Position numbers and translations under genes: made by a program. 64,000 nt of DNA from Lepiota brunneoincarnata. Its lineage: Eukaryota; Basidiomycota; Agaricomycetes; Agaricales; Agaricaceae. Positions 24,574 to 35,677 of this stretch are shown here, in pieces. Position 1 is the stretch's first letter; each line of letters starts with the position of its first letter. Under the pieces are notes generated by a model that was not told where the DNA came from, searched no databases, and worked only from the letters and a program-made list of their open reading frames with translations. The DNA is taken from assembly GCA_023014365.1 (NCBI GenBank), contig JAEBUN010000002.1, forward strand, positions 1,364,001 through 1,428,000, in the 5' to 3' direction.

Positions 24574-24806
24574 CTCTTTTCCTGGGAAAGCGCTGCCCCT
24601 GGTAGCGCAACAGCGTAAGGTCGGCGCGACGAATAAGCGTAAATGAACGTTTCGGTCAGTTGCTCTGTTTCGGTACTCGTTTGCTAAATGCGGCATCCGT
24701 CCAAGTTTGGTCCCAGGTATACCTCATCAAGAAATGAGCCACTCATCTGGCATTTGCGCCACACAGAGGATACATCTCTTTCTCTCTCTCCCATTCCCAG
24801 CACATC
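24574..24806. promoter_or_regulatory. short bidirectional promoter of the orphan and Argonaute
   Basis: Only about 230 bases lie between the two divergent starts. A TCTTTCTCTCTCTCCC pyrimidine tract sits just before the Argonaute ATG, as is common at fungal transcription starts. No TATA box was recognised. Confidence 0.4.
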
Positions 24807-27800
24807 ATGTCTCGTCCTTTCCTTGCCAGAGGAGGGACTCGCAACTCCCCAGGTCCCTCCCCGGTTAAGCGTGGTCGTGGTCGTGTTCGCGGCCAAGCAA
24901 TGGCACATAGCGCAGAGTATGATGACCATATTACAACAATTGGTATTAAGAGGCCTGGTTTGGGGATAGCAGGGAAAAAAATTCAAATCAAGTCCAATTT
25001 CTTTCGTACCACAATCCCGGATCGGGTGATCCACCACTACGATGGTCAGCCTCCCGCTTTTTGTTTTGAATTAGTGAAGTTGATAATACAATTTAGTTGG
25101 TATGTTAGTGCGCCGCTGTGTGCTTACCTTTCTCTGACAGCCACAAGTCATGACACCATCCGAACAAACGCTGCCGACCCGATTGAACATGCTTCTGGTG
25201 AAGGAGCTCCAAACCTACACAGCTCCTGACGTTTTCCAACCTCCCGCTGCTTACGACGGTCGGAAGAACATATTCTCCATTGTGAGGCTTCCTTTCGGCC
25301 AGACGGACTCGAAGGAGGTATGTAACCAGCCCACCCTTCTACTGCGTGTGTTCAGCATTCGGCGCAGTTCGACGTTATCTATCCGAGAGCGAGCGATTTC
25401 CCAAATGGGAGCAAGCGACCAAAAGTTTATAAATTCAAGCTTACAAAAGTAGCAGAGATCAATCCTGAGTACGTCCTAAAATTGACCGCCCTGAGTCACA
25501 CCTTGAAAAGAGTTATTGTAGAGTACTCCAACGGTTCATTGATGGGAAGCAATCTCACGACAATGCTGCGATAACAGCCATCACGGTGAGTGGCCTGCAT
25601 ACGTAGTCCGCGCGGGCACCTCCGACAAACAACCAACAAAGGCCATGAATGTCGTAGTCCGAATGCAGCCATCCATGCAATATACCTGTAACGCTCGGTC
25701 CTTCTTTGTCGCTGATCAGCAAAGGGATCTTAAGAACGACCTCAGAAATGGTTTGCACATGTGGCAAGGATACTTCCAGTCTATTAGACCTTCCAGGAAC
25801 TGTATGGTTGTCAACATCGACATCGCAACGGGCGTGGTGTATGAGGATGGGCCTCTCATCAACCTTTGTCTGAACCATCTCAATAAACGAGGGAATCCTT
25901 ATGCACTCGTTCCCGGACATGGAAGGGACTCGCTCCAGGAACGTGAACGCTTGAAGTTGCAGCGTTTCGCCAGTGGAATTCGGATTGTCACGCATTATGG
26001 ACCCCACAGCGCCGCCGACAGTGCCGGTCGTGTCCTCCGCAAGTTCAGCAGCCGCGGCGCCGATAACTTGCTGTTTACGTCCAAGGGAGAAACAAAAACT
26101 GTTGCTCGCTATTACCACGAAATCCTCGGCCGCCCACTCCAATACCCTGGTATGATTTGTGCAGAGGTGGGGCATCTCCCGATCTCTTCTCTATGATCGA
26201 TGCAGGCTCAGCTGAACATAGGTTGGCAATGGTGCCCTGATCCCTTTGGAACTCTGTAGCGTTATCAAGGGTCAACTTGCTAGGAGACAAGTTCCTCCGG
26301 ATTGCACTCAAAAAATGGTCAGATTCGCTTCGAAGCCTCCCAGAGAACGCCTTCAAAAAATTGAAGACGGTCTGGAGGTGAGCTCCTCTGACTCTACCCA
26401 AGTACGTGTTACTGACTCACATTTCGCTTCAGGTCTTGGGATATGCAACGTCCGAATATGTCCGTCAGTTTGGACTTAGTGCTACGCCGGAAGGTCCCAT
26501 CACCATTGGCGCAAGAATCCTGGATCCGCCAGCTCTTGCCGCTAAAGAGCTCGACCGAAAAGGAAATGTTACTCGTCGGACCTTCGTAAGAAAATCAATG
26601 ACCCCCGTAAACCGCTCTAAGTTATTACAGGTCCCCCAAAATGGTGTATGGAATATGTCAGCCTCATTTTTTTGTTTTCGTTCCAGGCTGCAAGAAGGAC
26701 TAACCTTGCGGTTCTCATGGCAGGGATAAGAAGCAGTTTTTTACTCCGGTCACGAGTATATTTCCCTGGGCATTTTTTATCCTTGAAACAGAAAGGTGGT
26801 TCACGCGACACGATGCAAGAGCCTCATTTACAGTCCTACGCCATGTGCTTGTCGGTCTCGGTAGGAAATGATTGCACCTCTTTTATTTTCAGATGCCCCT
26901 GATATCGCAGATAGGCGTATCGGTTCCCCTGCAGGAGCCAGAGTATGAATGGGGTAATCCCCAAAGAAACATTATCGATCAGCTTCAATCCCTTGTCAAC
27001 GTAGTTCGAAAAAGGGCTAATACCCCTCCTCAGCTTATTGTAGTGATTCTGCCAGAGCTAGGAAATGATTTATATTCGGCTGTTAAACAGTATGTGGCTT
27101 GTATGTTTTATAGGTCCGCTCACCTACCCATGTGTCGCAGTTTCGGGGATGTCCATGTAAGTGGCCCCTTCATCGTCCAATTCATTCTGATGAGATGAAA
27201 CTAACCCGAGCTGTCAATCAGACGGGCATCATAACACAGTGCATGAAGTCCAGTAGATGCAAAATTGAGAATCCTCACACCTACAACTTAAGGACCCCGT
27301 GCAGACCGCCTACAGGGACCATACAGTATTACTCCAACGTGGCACTAAAGTTAGTACCATTCTACATGATGAAGAACCTGAGCTGAGCGCCTCTGGTCAG
27401 AGTCAATGCCAAACTGGGAGGTGTCAATGTGATTTTTAGCCCGAGCGGCTCTAATTCCATCAGTGACCCCCTCAACCCCGCTATAATCATGGGTAAACAT
27501 TGGTTCCGACATTCGTGTGCATAGCTTTGTTGACATCCGCTATCCCAGGCGCTGATGTGATGCATCCGGCACCTGGAGTGGCTGGACGCCCTTCCTACAC
27601 GGCATTGGTCGGAAATATTGACTCTGGTATGGCTAAATACGTTGCCAGTAAGCCTAAGACGGTGGTCAGCGTTCGACAGGGACTAATGAAAAAATGCCGA
27701 TTAGCGACTCGTGTTCAAGCTTCTCGGCTAGAGATTATTGATGATCTCAAAGAGATGGCAGTGGTGGGCGCTGTATCCCCGTTTGACTGGGGGATGCTGA

Positions 27801-28954
27801 TCGTTGGTAACTACGCAGGACGTCTTAAAAAAGTGGAAAGAAAATCAGACCGACGGTGAAAAAAAAAGAATGGTTCAATCCAGTCGTTTGCTGTTTTATC
27901 GAGGCAATCCAACTTCTTTCTTCGTCCTTGCCTCGTTATTAATATACCAGCCGCAGACGGTGTTTCTGAGGGACAATTCAAAGAAGTTCTTGATACCGGT
28001 AAGCTTCATAATAACTAATACCAAGGCTTCGATTCTTTCATTCCCCACAGAATTGCCTGCCTTGAAAGGTTCGCTTCGGGTATTTGTATAGCACATCAGA
28101 TTTCTGATATCAGCGCAGCTGCCGCTCAGGAGGTCGGGATCGACGCGAAAATCACCCTCATTGTAGTTGCAAAGGGCCACCACGTTCGGTAGGTTCACCC
28201 TGTCCCTCTCTCGAACCCACGTGTTGATGATAAACATCGTGCTCCTGTCAGCTTCTTCCCAAGGTCAGCAGCCGATAGTGACAAGAGCGGAAATTGTCCT
28301 GCAGGCACCGTGGTCGACGAGATCGGACACCCAATTGAATTCGATTTCTACTTACAGAGTCATTCTGGGATCCTTGGAACGAGTCGACCCTCTCATTATT
28401 CGGTGTGTTGAGCTCGCTCGACCATCGGAGTATTGCTCATCCTCACTATGGTCCACACGGCAGGTTCTCTACGACGTAGGTCGTTCAGCATCCGTTTAAT
28501 GCCCAGCGCTGATCTCTAGCGTGCGCTGGTAGGATAATAAATTCAGGTACTGCTGCACTGAGTTTCATACACTGGCACGCATGCTGAAGAAGGCGACAGC
28601 GCGGATACCTTACAAAAGTTTACGTATCACCTATGCTATACCTACGCTCGAGCAACTCGAGCAGTGTCCATTCCTGCGCCAGTTTATTGTGAGTAACCAC
28701 GAATATGTGGAATTCAGAACAACAAAGTCGTTGAACGGACCTTTTACAGATGCTGATATCGTCTGCTCTCGGGCCAAGAATCACTATGATCCTTACAAGC
28801 ATGGACCGGAAGAGGTTGATGCCAACTCGATGGATCTCGAACTATTCAAAGCAGGTTTCAAGCCATTGCATCAAAACGTCGAAAAACTCATGTATTTCTC
28901 GGTACGTGCCTCAAAGTTGGGCCAAACAATATGACTGAGGCGGGTTGGCAGTAA
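24807..28954 (+). CDS. AGO1: Argonaute protein, 25 exons, DEDD active site
   Basis: Small-RNA-guided nuclease of the RNA-silencing complex. Exons: 24807-25044, 25148-25317, 25368-25468, 25522-25585, 25642-26166, 26222-26377, 26433-26585, 26631-26656, 26724-26860, 26915-27089, 27141-27156, 27222-27349, 27401-27492, 27549-27647, 27705-27760, 27819-27903, 27957-27998, 28051-28068, 28119-28188, 28252-28402, 28464-28475, 28533-28546, 28600-28688, 28750-28901 and 28952-28954. Total 923 residues. The GR-rich start is followed by the N domain, the linker, PAZ ([25 protein letters not shown]), MID and PIWI ([62 protein letters not shown]). The tetrad reads D-E-D-D, so slicing is plausible. Exons of 12, 14, 16 and 18 nt and one GC-AG intron (27904-27956) are needed. 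In exon 12 about 14 residues ([14 protein letters not shown]) look inserted. The stop may instead be TGA 28934 if the last intron is kept. Confidence 0.93.
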
Positions 28955-29073
28955 AAAAAAAAAAAACTTCTCTTTGTGAATCATCATTGTAAACGACTAC
29001 ACTGAACTATCCGTTTGCTACTCCTATTGTACTAAGACTACACTGCTACGGGCGAACCAGCAAATATATGACA

Positions 29074-29879
29074 TTACGTTCTCTTATCAAGGTTTAACCA
29101 CCATACTCCAGCATTCAAATACGTGGCGTATCCCAGCCATGCACAATAAGGTAGCAAGAAGTATGTGGCTTTGGCGTTGGTTGGCCGATCCAATAATTTC
29201 TAGTACGAGCGGATCCCGATTGGGGGTAAGGCAATGATGTGGAGCAAACGCGTGTACTCACGGTCATATAGAATGTGGTTCCAGTCAACAGCAAGCTATC
29301 CAGCAGGGCTAAAGTTATCTGCAATACGAATTAAAGGCATCGCTTTCAATGGCAGGCCAGACTGAGCGTACGCTTTTTCCAGCGAAGAAAAGGGGACTCC
29401 AAAGGCAGTTCAGTCCGAGCTGTCCATAATAGAGCACAAGTCCCAACGAAATATCATCCCTGGGTCGCTCGTGGATACGGATAGGTAAGACAGAGATGAA
29501 TTGCAATACCTGTTAGCGGGAAGTGTAGTGGTATCCAATGCCTTCACAGCCACATGGGAAGCATATCCCATTGCTAAAGAAATGGTCAAACAGAAAGGAC
29601 AATCCCAGTGCGTAAATGGGACATACAGAGATACAACAATGTCCAGACGAATGGAAAGGCTTCTCTCGGGGGTCGCCCCGCCGGGGCGTACAAACCCTAA
29701 GGCAATATTGACACTGGGTTACGATGCAGTGAGTTGGTCGCAAAACGTACCTGGTACCAGAGACTGTTGGCAGCCTTCGATACGGGAGATCCGCTCAAGA
29801 AGCCCAAAGTGAGGGGCAGTCCCACTGCGGTGACCGGATTGCGTGGAATGGAGAGTAAGATGTTGGGAAGGTGAATCAT
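29074..29879 (-). CDS. TspO/MBR (translocator protein) family membrane protein
   Basis: Exons 29879-29751, 29696-29627, 29573-29510, 29459-29372, 29318-29262 and 29199-29074 give 177 residues. The product is a five-helix outer-mitochondrial or ER membrane protein that binds porphyrins and heme-pathway intermediates; animal homologues are the peripheral benzodiazepine receptor. Family marks are all present: the short helix MIHLPNILLSIPRNP, then REAFPFVWTLLYLSMGYASH, LYYGQLGLNCLWSPLFFAGK, TLALLDSLLLTGTTFYM and YFLLPYCAWLGYATYLNAGV followed by WWLN. The LNCLWSPLFF helix and P..W..FATYLN helix are diagnostic. Every border is GT-AG, and the gene is hidden in a set of short frames because each exon is under 130 nt. 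It lies tail to tail with Argonaute, with about 120 bases between stops. Confidence 0.9.
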
Positions 29880-29983
29880 GGCGGTGGTATATGCTGAGGG
29901 ATGGGCAGAAGGCGATTATATTCGGTGGCAAGACAGACGATGACGTCAGGTCATCATCGGTGGAGGTGGATCCAAAAAGACAA

Positions 29984-30067
29984 GGCCCTGCCAGGATTCG
30001 AACCTGGGTTTCAAGAAATCTGCAGTCAGATCAGAATCTTGAGTGATAACCACTACACTACGGGGCC
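29984..30067 (-). tRNA. tRNA-Gln (anticodon CTG) with a 13-nt intron
   Basis: Read on the minus strand, the 84-nt gene begins GGCCCCGTAGTGTAGTGG and ends with the T arm CCAGG-TTCGAAT-CCTGG and acceptor strand CAGGGCC. The A box (TAGTGTAGTGG) and B box (GGTTCGAATCC) match pol III promoters. The anticodon stem CAAGA/TCTTG encloses a 20-nt loop: a 7-nt loop TTCTGA.T holding CTG plus a 13-nt intron after position 37. Body sequence resembles yeast tRNA-Gln. One acceptor pair (6:67, C-A) is mismatched. The alternative anticodon TCT would need a shifted stem and is less likely. Confidence 0.85.
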
Positions 30068-30175
30068 GGTCACCCGTTTGCAGTTACGGCATGTGCCATT
30101 GGGTGAGAACAAGTGTCAGTGACTCCTCCTCGAAAGCTTGTTAAATAGCTCGAGCCCCTTAATTCCTTGCAACAG

Positions 30176-32800
30176 ATGTCCGCTTTCCTGCCTTTGCTAG
30201 ACCAGGACGACAGCGAGCTGTTTGATGCTCTCGACCGTCTCGGACCCATCATCACTTATGCCCATCGATCGTCGTCTCTACCTACTCCTGACCATGCCAT
30301 CTTCCTAGTTGACCAAGCATCCTCGGTCACATCGGCAGAGGTTGCAGATTGGCTTGATGCGGGTGTAGAAAAGGTCATCATCCCCCTTTCTCTGGCCACA
30401 AACATCATCGGTACCATACCTGCAGACCGACTGATCCTTCTCTTGGATGTAGCAGGAGTTAGTGCAGTGTCAGATAAAATCCGCAATGGTGTTTCGGGCG
30501 TAGTACTGAAGACACCAACAGTGGACACTGATCTCATTTCGTCCATATCTACTTTCTTCTCCAACTCCTCAATATATGTCCTCCCTGATCCATCCATCCC
30601 TCCTTCTGTTCACAGTCTACGTGAAATTTCAAGGGCTGGTGCCACCCTCATCATCCCTGGTTCTGATCTTACACTGGAACCGACCACGCGGGCTCGAATC
30701 AACGTCGCCGACGCCCTCCTCTCCATTGTTGTCTCTGACAGGCCCGATAAATTATTCCCTACGATCGTCTCCAACCAATCTGGCCAGGCGCTTGGCCTCG
30801 TTTATTCATCAGCCGAGTCAGTGCGAGAGAGCATCGTCTCTGGGAAGGGCGTCTACCAATCCCGGAAACACGGACTCTGGCGCAAAGGTGAAACTTCAGG
30901 TGCCACCCAAGACCTCGTTAGCATTCGCATCGACTGCGACTCTGACAGCCTGGAGTACCGAGTGATACAGCACGGCGCTGGGTTCTGTCATCTCGACCGC
31001 CTGTCGTGCTTTGGTCCTGTGAACGGACTAACTGCGCTCGAGGGGACGCTCAAATCCCGCTTGGAAACCGCTCCAGAAGGTTCCTACACCAAACGCCTCT
31101 TTAATGACCCGGAATTACTTCGGTCTAAAATTATGGAAGAAGCCGACGAGCTCTGTCGTGCGACAGAGCCAGGAGACGTTGCTTTTGAGGCGGCCGATTT
31201 AATCTATTTCGCATTGACTAAATGTATTGCAGCGGGCGTTGGCATCGCTGATATTGAACGCTCTCTCGACATGAAAGCGAAGAAGATCTCTCGCCGTCCG
31301 GGAAATGCCAAACCCCAATGGTCCAAACCATCTTCATCTGCCACACCAAAAACTCCTGTACACCCACCAATGGATGCTCCTATTCGCATGCGTACATCGG
31401 ACTTGGTTTCCATAACCACCGAGGAGCGAGCTCAGCTCCTACGTCGGCCAGTCCTCAAGTCAGAGGAGATGATCGGCAAGGTTAAGCCCATTGTTGACCA
31501 GGTTCGCAGGGAAGGAGACAAAGCACTTCTCGAATTAACTGCCAAATTCGATAAAGTACGACTCGCATCTACTGTCGTCTTCCCACCGTTCGCGCCCGAA
31601 ACTATGCAAATCGCCGAACAGGTCCGCGAAGCTATCAACGTCGCTTACGCCAACATACGCAAGTTCCACGATGCACAGGCTGACCAGTCGACCCTCGTAG
31701 TCGAGACGATGCCTGGCGTTGTCTGCTCACGCTTCGCTCGGCCCATCGCCCGTGTAGGTCTCTACGTGCCTGGCGGGACTGCTATACTTCCTTCTACCGC
31801 TCTCATGTTGGGCATCCCCGCGCAGGTAGCGGGGTGCAAAGAAATTGTGTTGGCTACTCCCCCCCGTCCAGATGGCAGTATATCACCGGAGGTCGTGTAC
31901 GTAGCCAGGGCTGGTCGGCGCCTCGGCCATTCTGAAAGCCGGGGGCGCGCAAGCCGTCGCCGCAATGGCTTATGGCACAGAAACGGTACCAAAAGTCGAT
32001 AAAATATTTGGTCCCGGAAACCAATGGGTCACCGCAGCGAAAATGTTGGTACAAAATGACACTGATGCACTCGTGTCGATCGACATGCCTGCAGGGCCAT
32101 CCGAGGTTTTGGTGAGTTGATCCATCTTACACGGAAATAAAAGGAGAAATGCCAACAACGCTCGTAGGTCATTGCCGACCACACTGCTAATCCGGCATTT
32201 GTAGCAGCGGACCTCCTGTCTCAGGCTGAGCATGGGGTGGATTCGCAGGTCGTCCTTGTTACAGTTAACTTGGCCGCGGATCGCCTGGCTTTGATTGAGC
32301 AAGAGGTTGATCAACAGGCTCGTGCTCTCGGGCGTGCCGATATCTTGCGCCAGTCGATACCCAAGAGTCTCATCATCAAAACGTCGAGCGTTGAGGAGGC
32401 CATTTCGTTCTCGAACGACTATGCTCCTGAGCACCTCATCCTCCATCTCGAGAATGCTAGAGACAAGGTAGCAAAAATACAAAATGCTGGAAGTGTCTTC
32501 GTTGGGCCATACACCCCAGAGAGGTATGTGTCTCCTCTCATTAAAAAGACTTAATAAAATGAACCGCTTGACAGCTGCGGCGACTACGCATCTGGTACAA
32601 ATCACACCTTGCCTACTAACGGGTACGCCAGACAGTTCAGCGGCGTGAACACACAATCGTATCAGAAACACATTACTTCACAAGAGATCACAGAGTCTGG
32701 CCTGAGTGGCTTAGGTCCATTTGTGGCAACCCTTGCGGATTGCGAGGGCCTCCAAGCCCATGCTAACGCTGTTCGCATCCGTCTTCACTCACCTCGGTGA
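30176..32800 (+). CDS. HIS4: trifunctional histidine biosynthesis protein HIS4 with an apparent +1 frameshift
   Basis: Fungal fusion of phosphoribosyl-AMP cyclohydrolase, phosphoribosyl-ATP pyrophosphatase and histidinol dehydrogenase (steps 3, 2, and 9-10 of His synthesis). ATG 30176 opens a frame through the cyclohydrolase ([26 protein letters not shown]) and the pyrophosphatase ([33 protein letters not shown]). Histidinol dehydrogenase starts near 31390. Introns are 32112-32167 and 32524-32574; the last exon holds the conserved [19 protein letters not shown]. At about 31906-31913 the frame breaks: after PEVVYVA the conserved [20 protein letters not shown] continues one base out of frame, with one extra base between. 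No intron explains it. Downstream sequence ([25 protein letters not shown]) is intact, so a sequence error or a very recent mutation is likely. Confidence 0.9.
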
Positions 32801-32964
32801 AGACAGGATATTAAACCTTGGTTAGTATGGAAATAGGAAGGGCATATGGATGTTGTGGTATATGAAGTGTTTATTATAATCAAACAATCTAAAGGCATGT
32901 GAGTATGGGCAAAAACAGCATCTATAAAATACCGCTCCAAAACCGATGGCCGCTTAAGAGCGTA

Positions 32965-34390
32965 TTAGTTGGTACGGTAAAGTGCACGTTTTGCGACCTT
33001 GACGATTAGGGGGGTGTCGGGGAATGAAAGGTTCTCGAGGTTGGTTGCGTACTAATTAGGGAGTGAGGGAACGTTGCTAGTGAATAATTAACACACGGCT
33101 TACAGGTGTCGGGACATCAGCACCGGTAACACGCTCAACGGGAGCATCAAGGTAGTCAAAGGCCTCACTCTCGATGATCTGAGCGCAAATTTCACTTCCA
33201 ACACCAAAAGCAGGGAAACCGCCCTCAACAATAAGAAGCCTAAAAAGGAATTAAACCAAGGAATAAGGGGAACATGGGTGCTGTACCTGTTGGTCTTCTT
33301 GACCGAAGCCTTAATGGTGTCGATGTCAAGGGGTCGAATACTACGGAGATTAATAACCTCTGCCTTGATGCCCTCCTTTGCAAGGATATCAGCAGCTTCC
33401 AGGCTGTGAGTGACCATCTTGCTATGAGCGACGATTGTGACATCACTGCCATCCCGCTCAACCTTGGCCTTGCCGATGGGAAGAAGGAAATTGTCCGACA
33501 TGGCCTCCTGTGACATTGGGAAGGAGACACCATATAACATTTCGTTCTCGAGGAAAACCACAGGGTTGGGATCCCGTATAGCCGCCTTTTGTTCATTAAA
33601 CATTGTATCAAGTTGACAATTGTAAAGGTGTGATGCATACCTTGAGGAGACCTTTGCAGTCCTCGGCACTCCATGGGCTGACGACTTTGAGGCCAGGAAT
33701 GGAACCGTACCAAGCAGCGTAGTCTTGTGAGTGCTGGGCAGCAACACCAGCAGCAGCACCATTGGGACCGCGGAAGACGACGGGGCATGGGACATTGCCA
33801 CCAGACATGTAATATGTCTTTCCGGCGGAGTTGACGATTTGGTCAATTGCTTGCATGGCAAAGTTAAAGGTCATGAACTCGCAGCTAATAGAACACGTAA
33901 GATTACGCGTGCAGAAAAAGGCTCGGTTTAACATACATGGGGCGGAGTCCTTGGAGGGCAGCACCAACTGCGAGACCGGCGAAGCCCATCTCAGTGATGG
34001 GTGTATCAACAACGCGCTTCTCGCCAAACTTGTCCATGAGGCCTTTTGTCACCTAGGTCGTGTTGAGGACCTGCGTGAGTGCCAGGTGTGCTGTTTTGAA
34101 AATACCTTGTATGCACCATTGTACCGCGCAACTTCCTCACCCAGGATAAAAACCTTTTCGTCCCGAATCATTTCCTCCTCCATGGCCATGTTGAGGGCAT
34201 CACGGACAGTCATCTAATAGAACGGTCATGAACTAGGACAGGAACTGTTCATGACACGATCACATACCGAGTGTTCGTTATCCGCCGTCGCATAACTGCG
34301 AAGAGAAGGCAGAGCACGCCGCGCAGCAGCAGAGGTGGAAGCTCTGTGGAGAGCGGGGGCGAGGCGGGCGAAGGCCTGGCGAGAAACCAT
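32965..34390 (-). CDS. PDB1: pyruvate dehydrogenase E1 component subunit beta, mitochondrial
   Basis: Beta subunit of the E1 decarboxylase of the pyruvate dehydrogenase complex in the mitochondrial matrix. Exon 1 is 34390-34268 and encodes a typical presequence ([20 protein letters not shown], rich in Arg, Ala and Ser, no acid) before [10 protein letters not shown]. Exon 2 begins at 34213 with [20 protein letters not shown] and contains [16 protein letters not shown]. Later exons carry [72 protein letters not shown] and [20 protein letters not shown], ending at 32965 with KRALYRTN. The thiamine-diphosphate-facing EMGF and the E1 interface residues look normal. An upstream in-frame ATG at 34508 would bury the presequence, so 34390 was preferred. 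Convergent with HIS4. Confidence 0.93.
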
Positions 34391-34573
34391 TGACTTTTGG
34401 GTGAGGTTGTTGGGGGAGGGGAAGCAGCAAGTGCGGAGGGCCCTGAGTTAGAGGGGGTTGGTACCACCGGTTTAGGCCCTGCGTGACTTTTTTGAGCTCC
34501 GCTGACATAATTGACCGGTTCGGGCCGGGGTAATCACGTACTCTGTACAGACTTTTTACCTCGCACTCTGCTG

Positions 34574-35575
34574 ATGGCTGGCAGAAACCCCGTCGTCCTC
34601 GTCACCGGTGCATCCAAGTGCGGAAACACATCCCACTCCGGACCACCACCAACGCTGACTTTGTATCAGGGGCATCGGTCTTGCAGTCACTCGTCACCTC
34701 CTCCACAAATTCCACGCCAATGTTGTTGCCATCTCGAGGGCCGCTACGCCTGAGTTGGCTGCTCTGAAATCTGAAGCATTCTTGCACATTCAGTGCGACA
34801 TGTTGGTTGACGTGTAACTCCAGGTCTTTTGCTCGAGTACTCATACCGTGCTCGTATCTCTGCAGTACAGATGAAGAAGGCTTTGGCACAGCTGTTTCTG
34901 CTGCGATAAATACTTACGGAGGAATTGATGCTCTTGTCCTCAACGCGGGGACGCTGGATCCCCTCGGTCGTATCGGGGGCGATACTCCACTCGCATCATG
35001 GAAAAGCCATTTTGACATCAATTTTTTCTCCCTTGTCGCTGCGGTAAGGGCTGCGCTCCCCCATTTGCGCACGAGTCCGTCCTGCGGTAGAATTGTGTTT
35101 GTTAGTTCAGGGGCGGCTGTCAAAGGGACTGCGGGTTGGGGGCCCTACAACGCAAGCAAGGCAGCAATGAACTCACTCTGCAGGTGACGGTTTCCTTTCT
35201 CTCTCCCATTATGCGGTCTCTATCCTCAACCTGGTTGTGCAGGACACTAGCAGAGGAGGAACCCGGCGTCGTCTCTGTTGCTCTCCGACCTGGTGCGGTG
35301 GATACAGATGTGAACTATTTCTTGCAAAAAGTGGAGTCTTCAGGAACTGATTCGGATGGATGCAGATGCAGAGGGCGTTGAGACAGACGGGTGCTGTTCA
35401 TATGGCGGAGGCAGACCACAAGGAATTCGTGCGCAAGCATGTCGACGGGAAACTAGTCAAGCCGGAAGACTGCGGACATGTCATTGCCGGGCTAGCGCTG
35501 GAAGCGCCACAGGCGTTGAGTGGCAAGTTTGTTAGCTGGGACTCTGGAGAGTGTGAAGCGTTTAGAGAGAAATGA
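34574..35575 (+). CDS. short-chain dehydrogenase/reductase (sepiapterin-reductase-like)
   Basis: Exons 34574-34617, 34670-34801, 34866-35183, 35243-35309 and 35366-35575 give 256 residues. The NAD(P)-binding turn is VTGASKGIGLAVTRHLL, formed across the first splice. NAG occurs in ALVLNAGTLDPLGRI. The catalytic Ser-Tyr-Lys triad is in FVSSGAAVKG and YNASKAAMNS, and RPGAVDTDM follows. The C-terminal part reads HKEFVRKHVDGKLVKPEDCG and GKFVSWDSGE, as in the fungal family containing yeast YIR035C and sepiapterin-reductase-like oxidoreductases. The natural substrate is not evident. The start lies about 180 bases from the PDB1 start, in divergent orientation. Confidence 0.9.
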
Positions 35576-35677
35576 GGATTTACCAAAACAGGGAGAACTG
35601 TTGCCTAAACAGGAAGTCAAGAGAGGAGTTGTTTAAGCCTGGCACGTGTGAGGGAGAAGCCACCAAGCCTTCAATCC

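Noticed and set aside
30001..30050. tRNA with anticodon TCT (Arg)
   Set aside because: That reading shifts the anticodon stem by one base and breaks the D-stem spacing; body and loop fit Gln CTG.
31900..31920. Programmed +1 ribosomal frameshift in HIS4
   Set aside because: No slippery site with a downstream signal was recognised, and HIS4 in other fungi is read in one frame; an indel is simpler.
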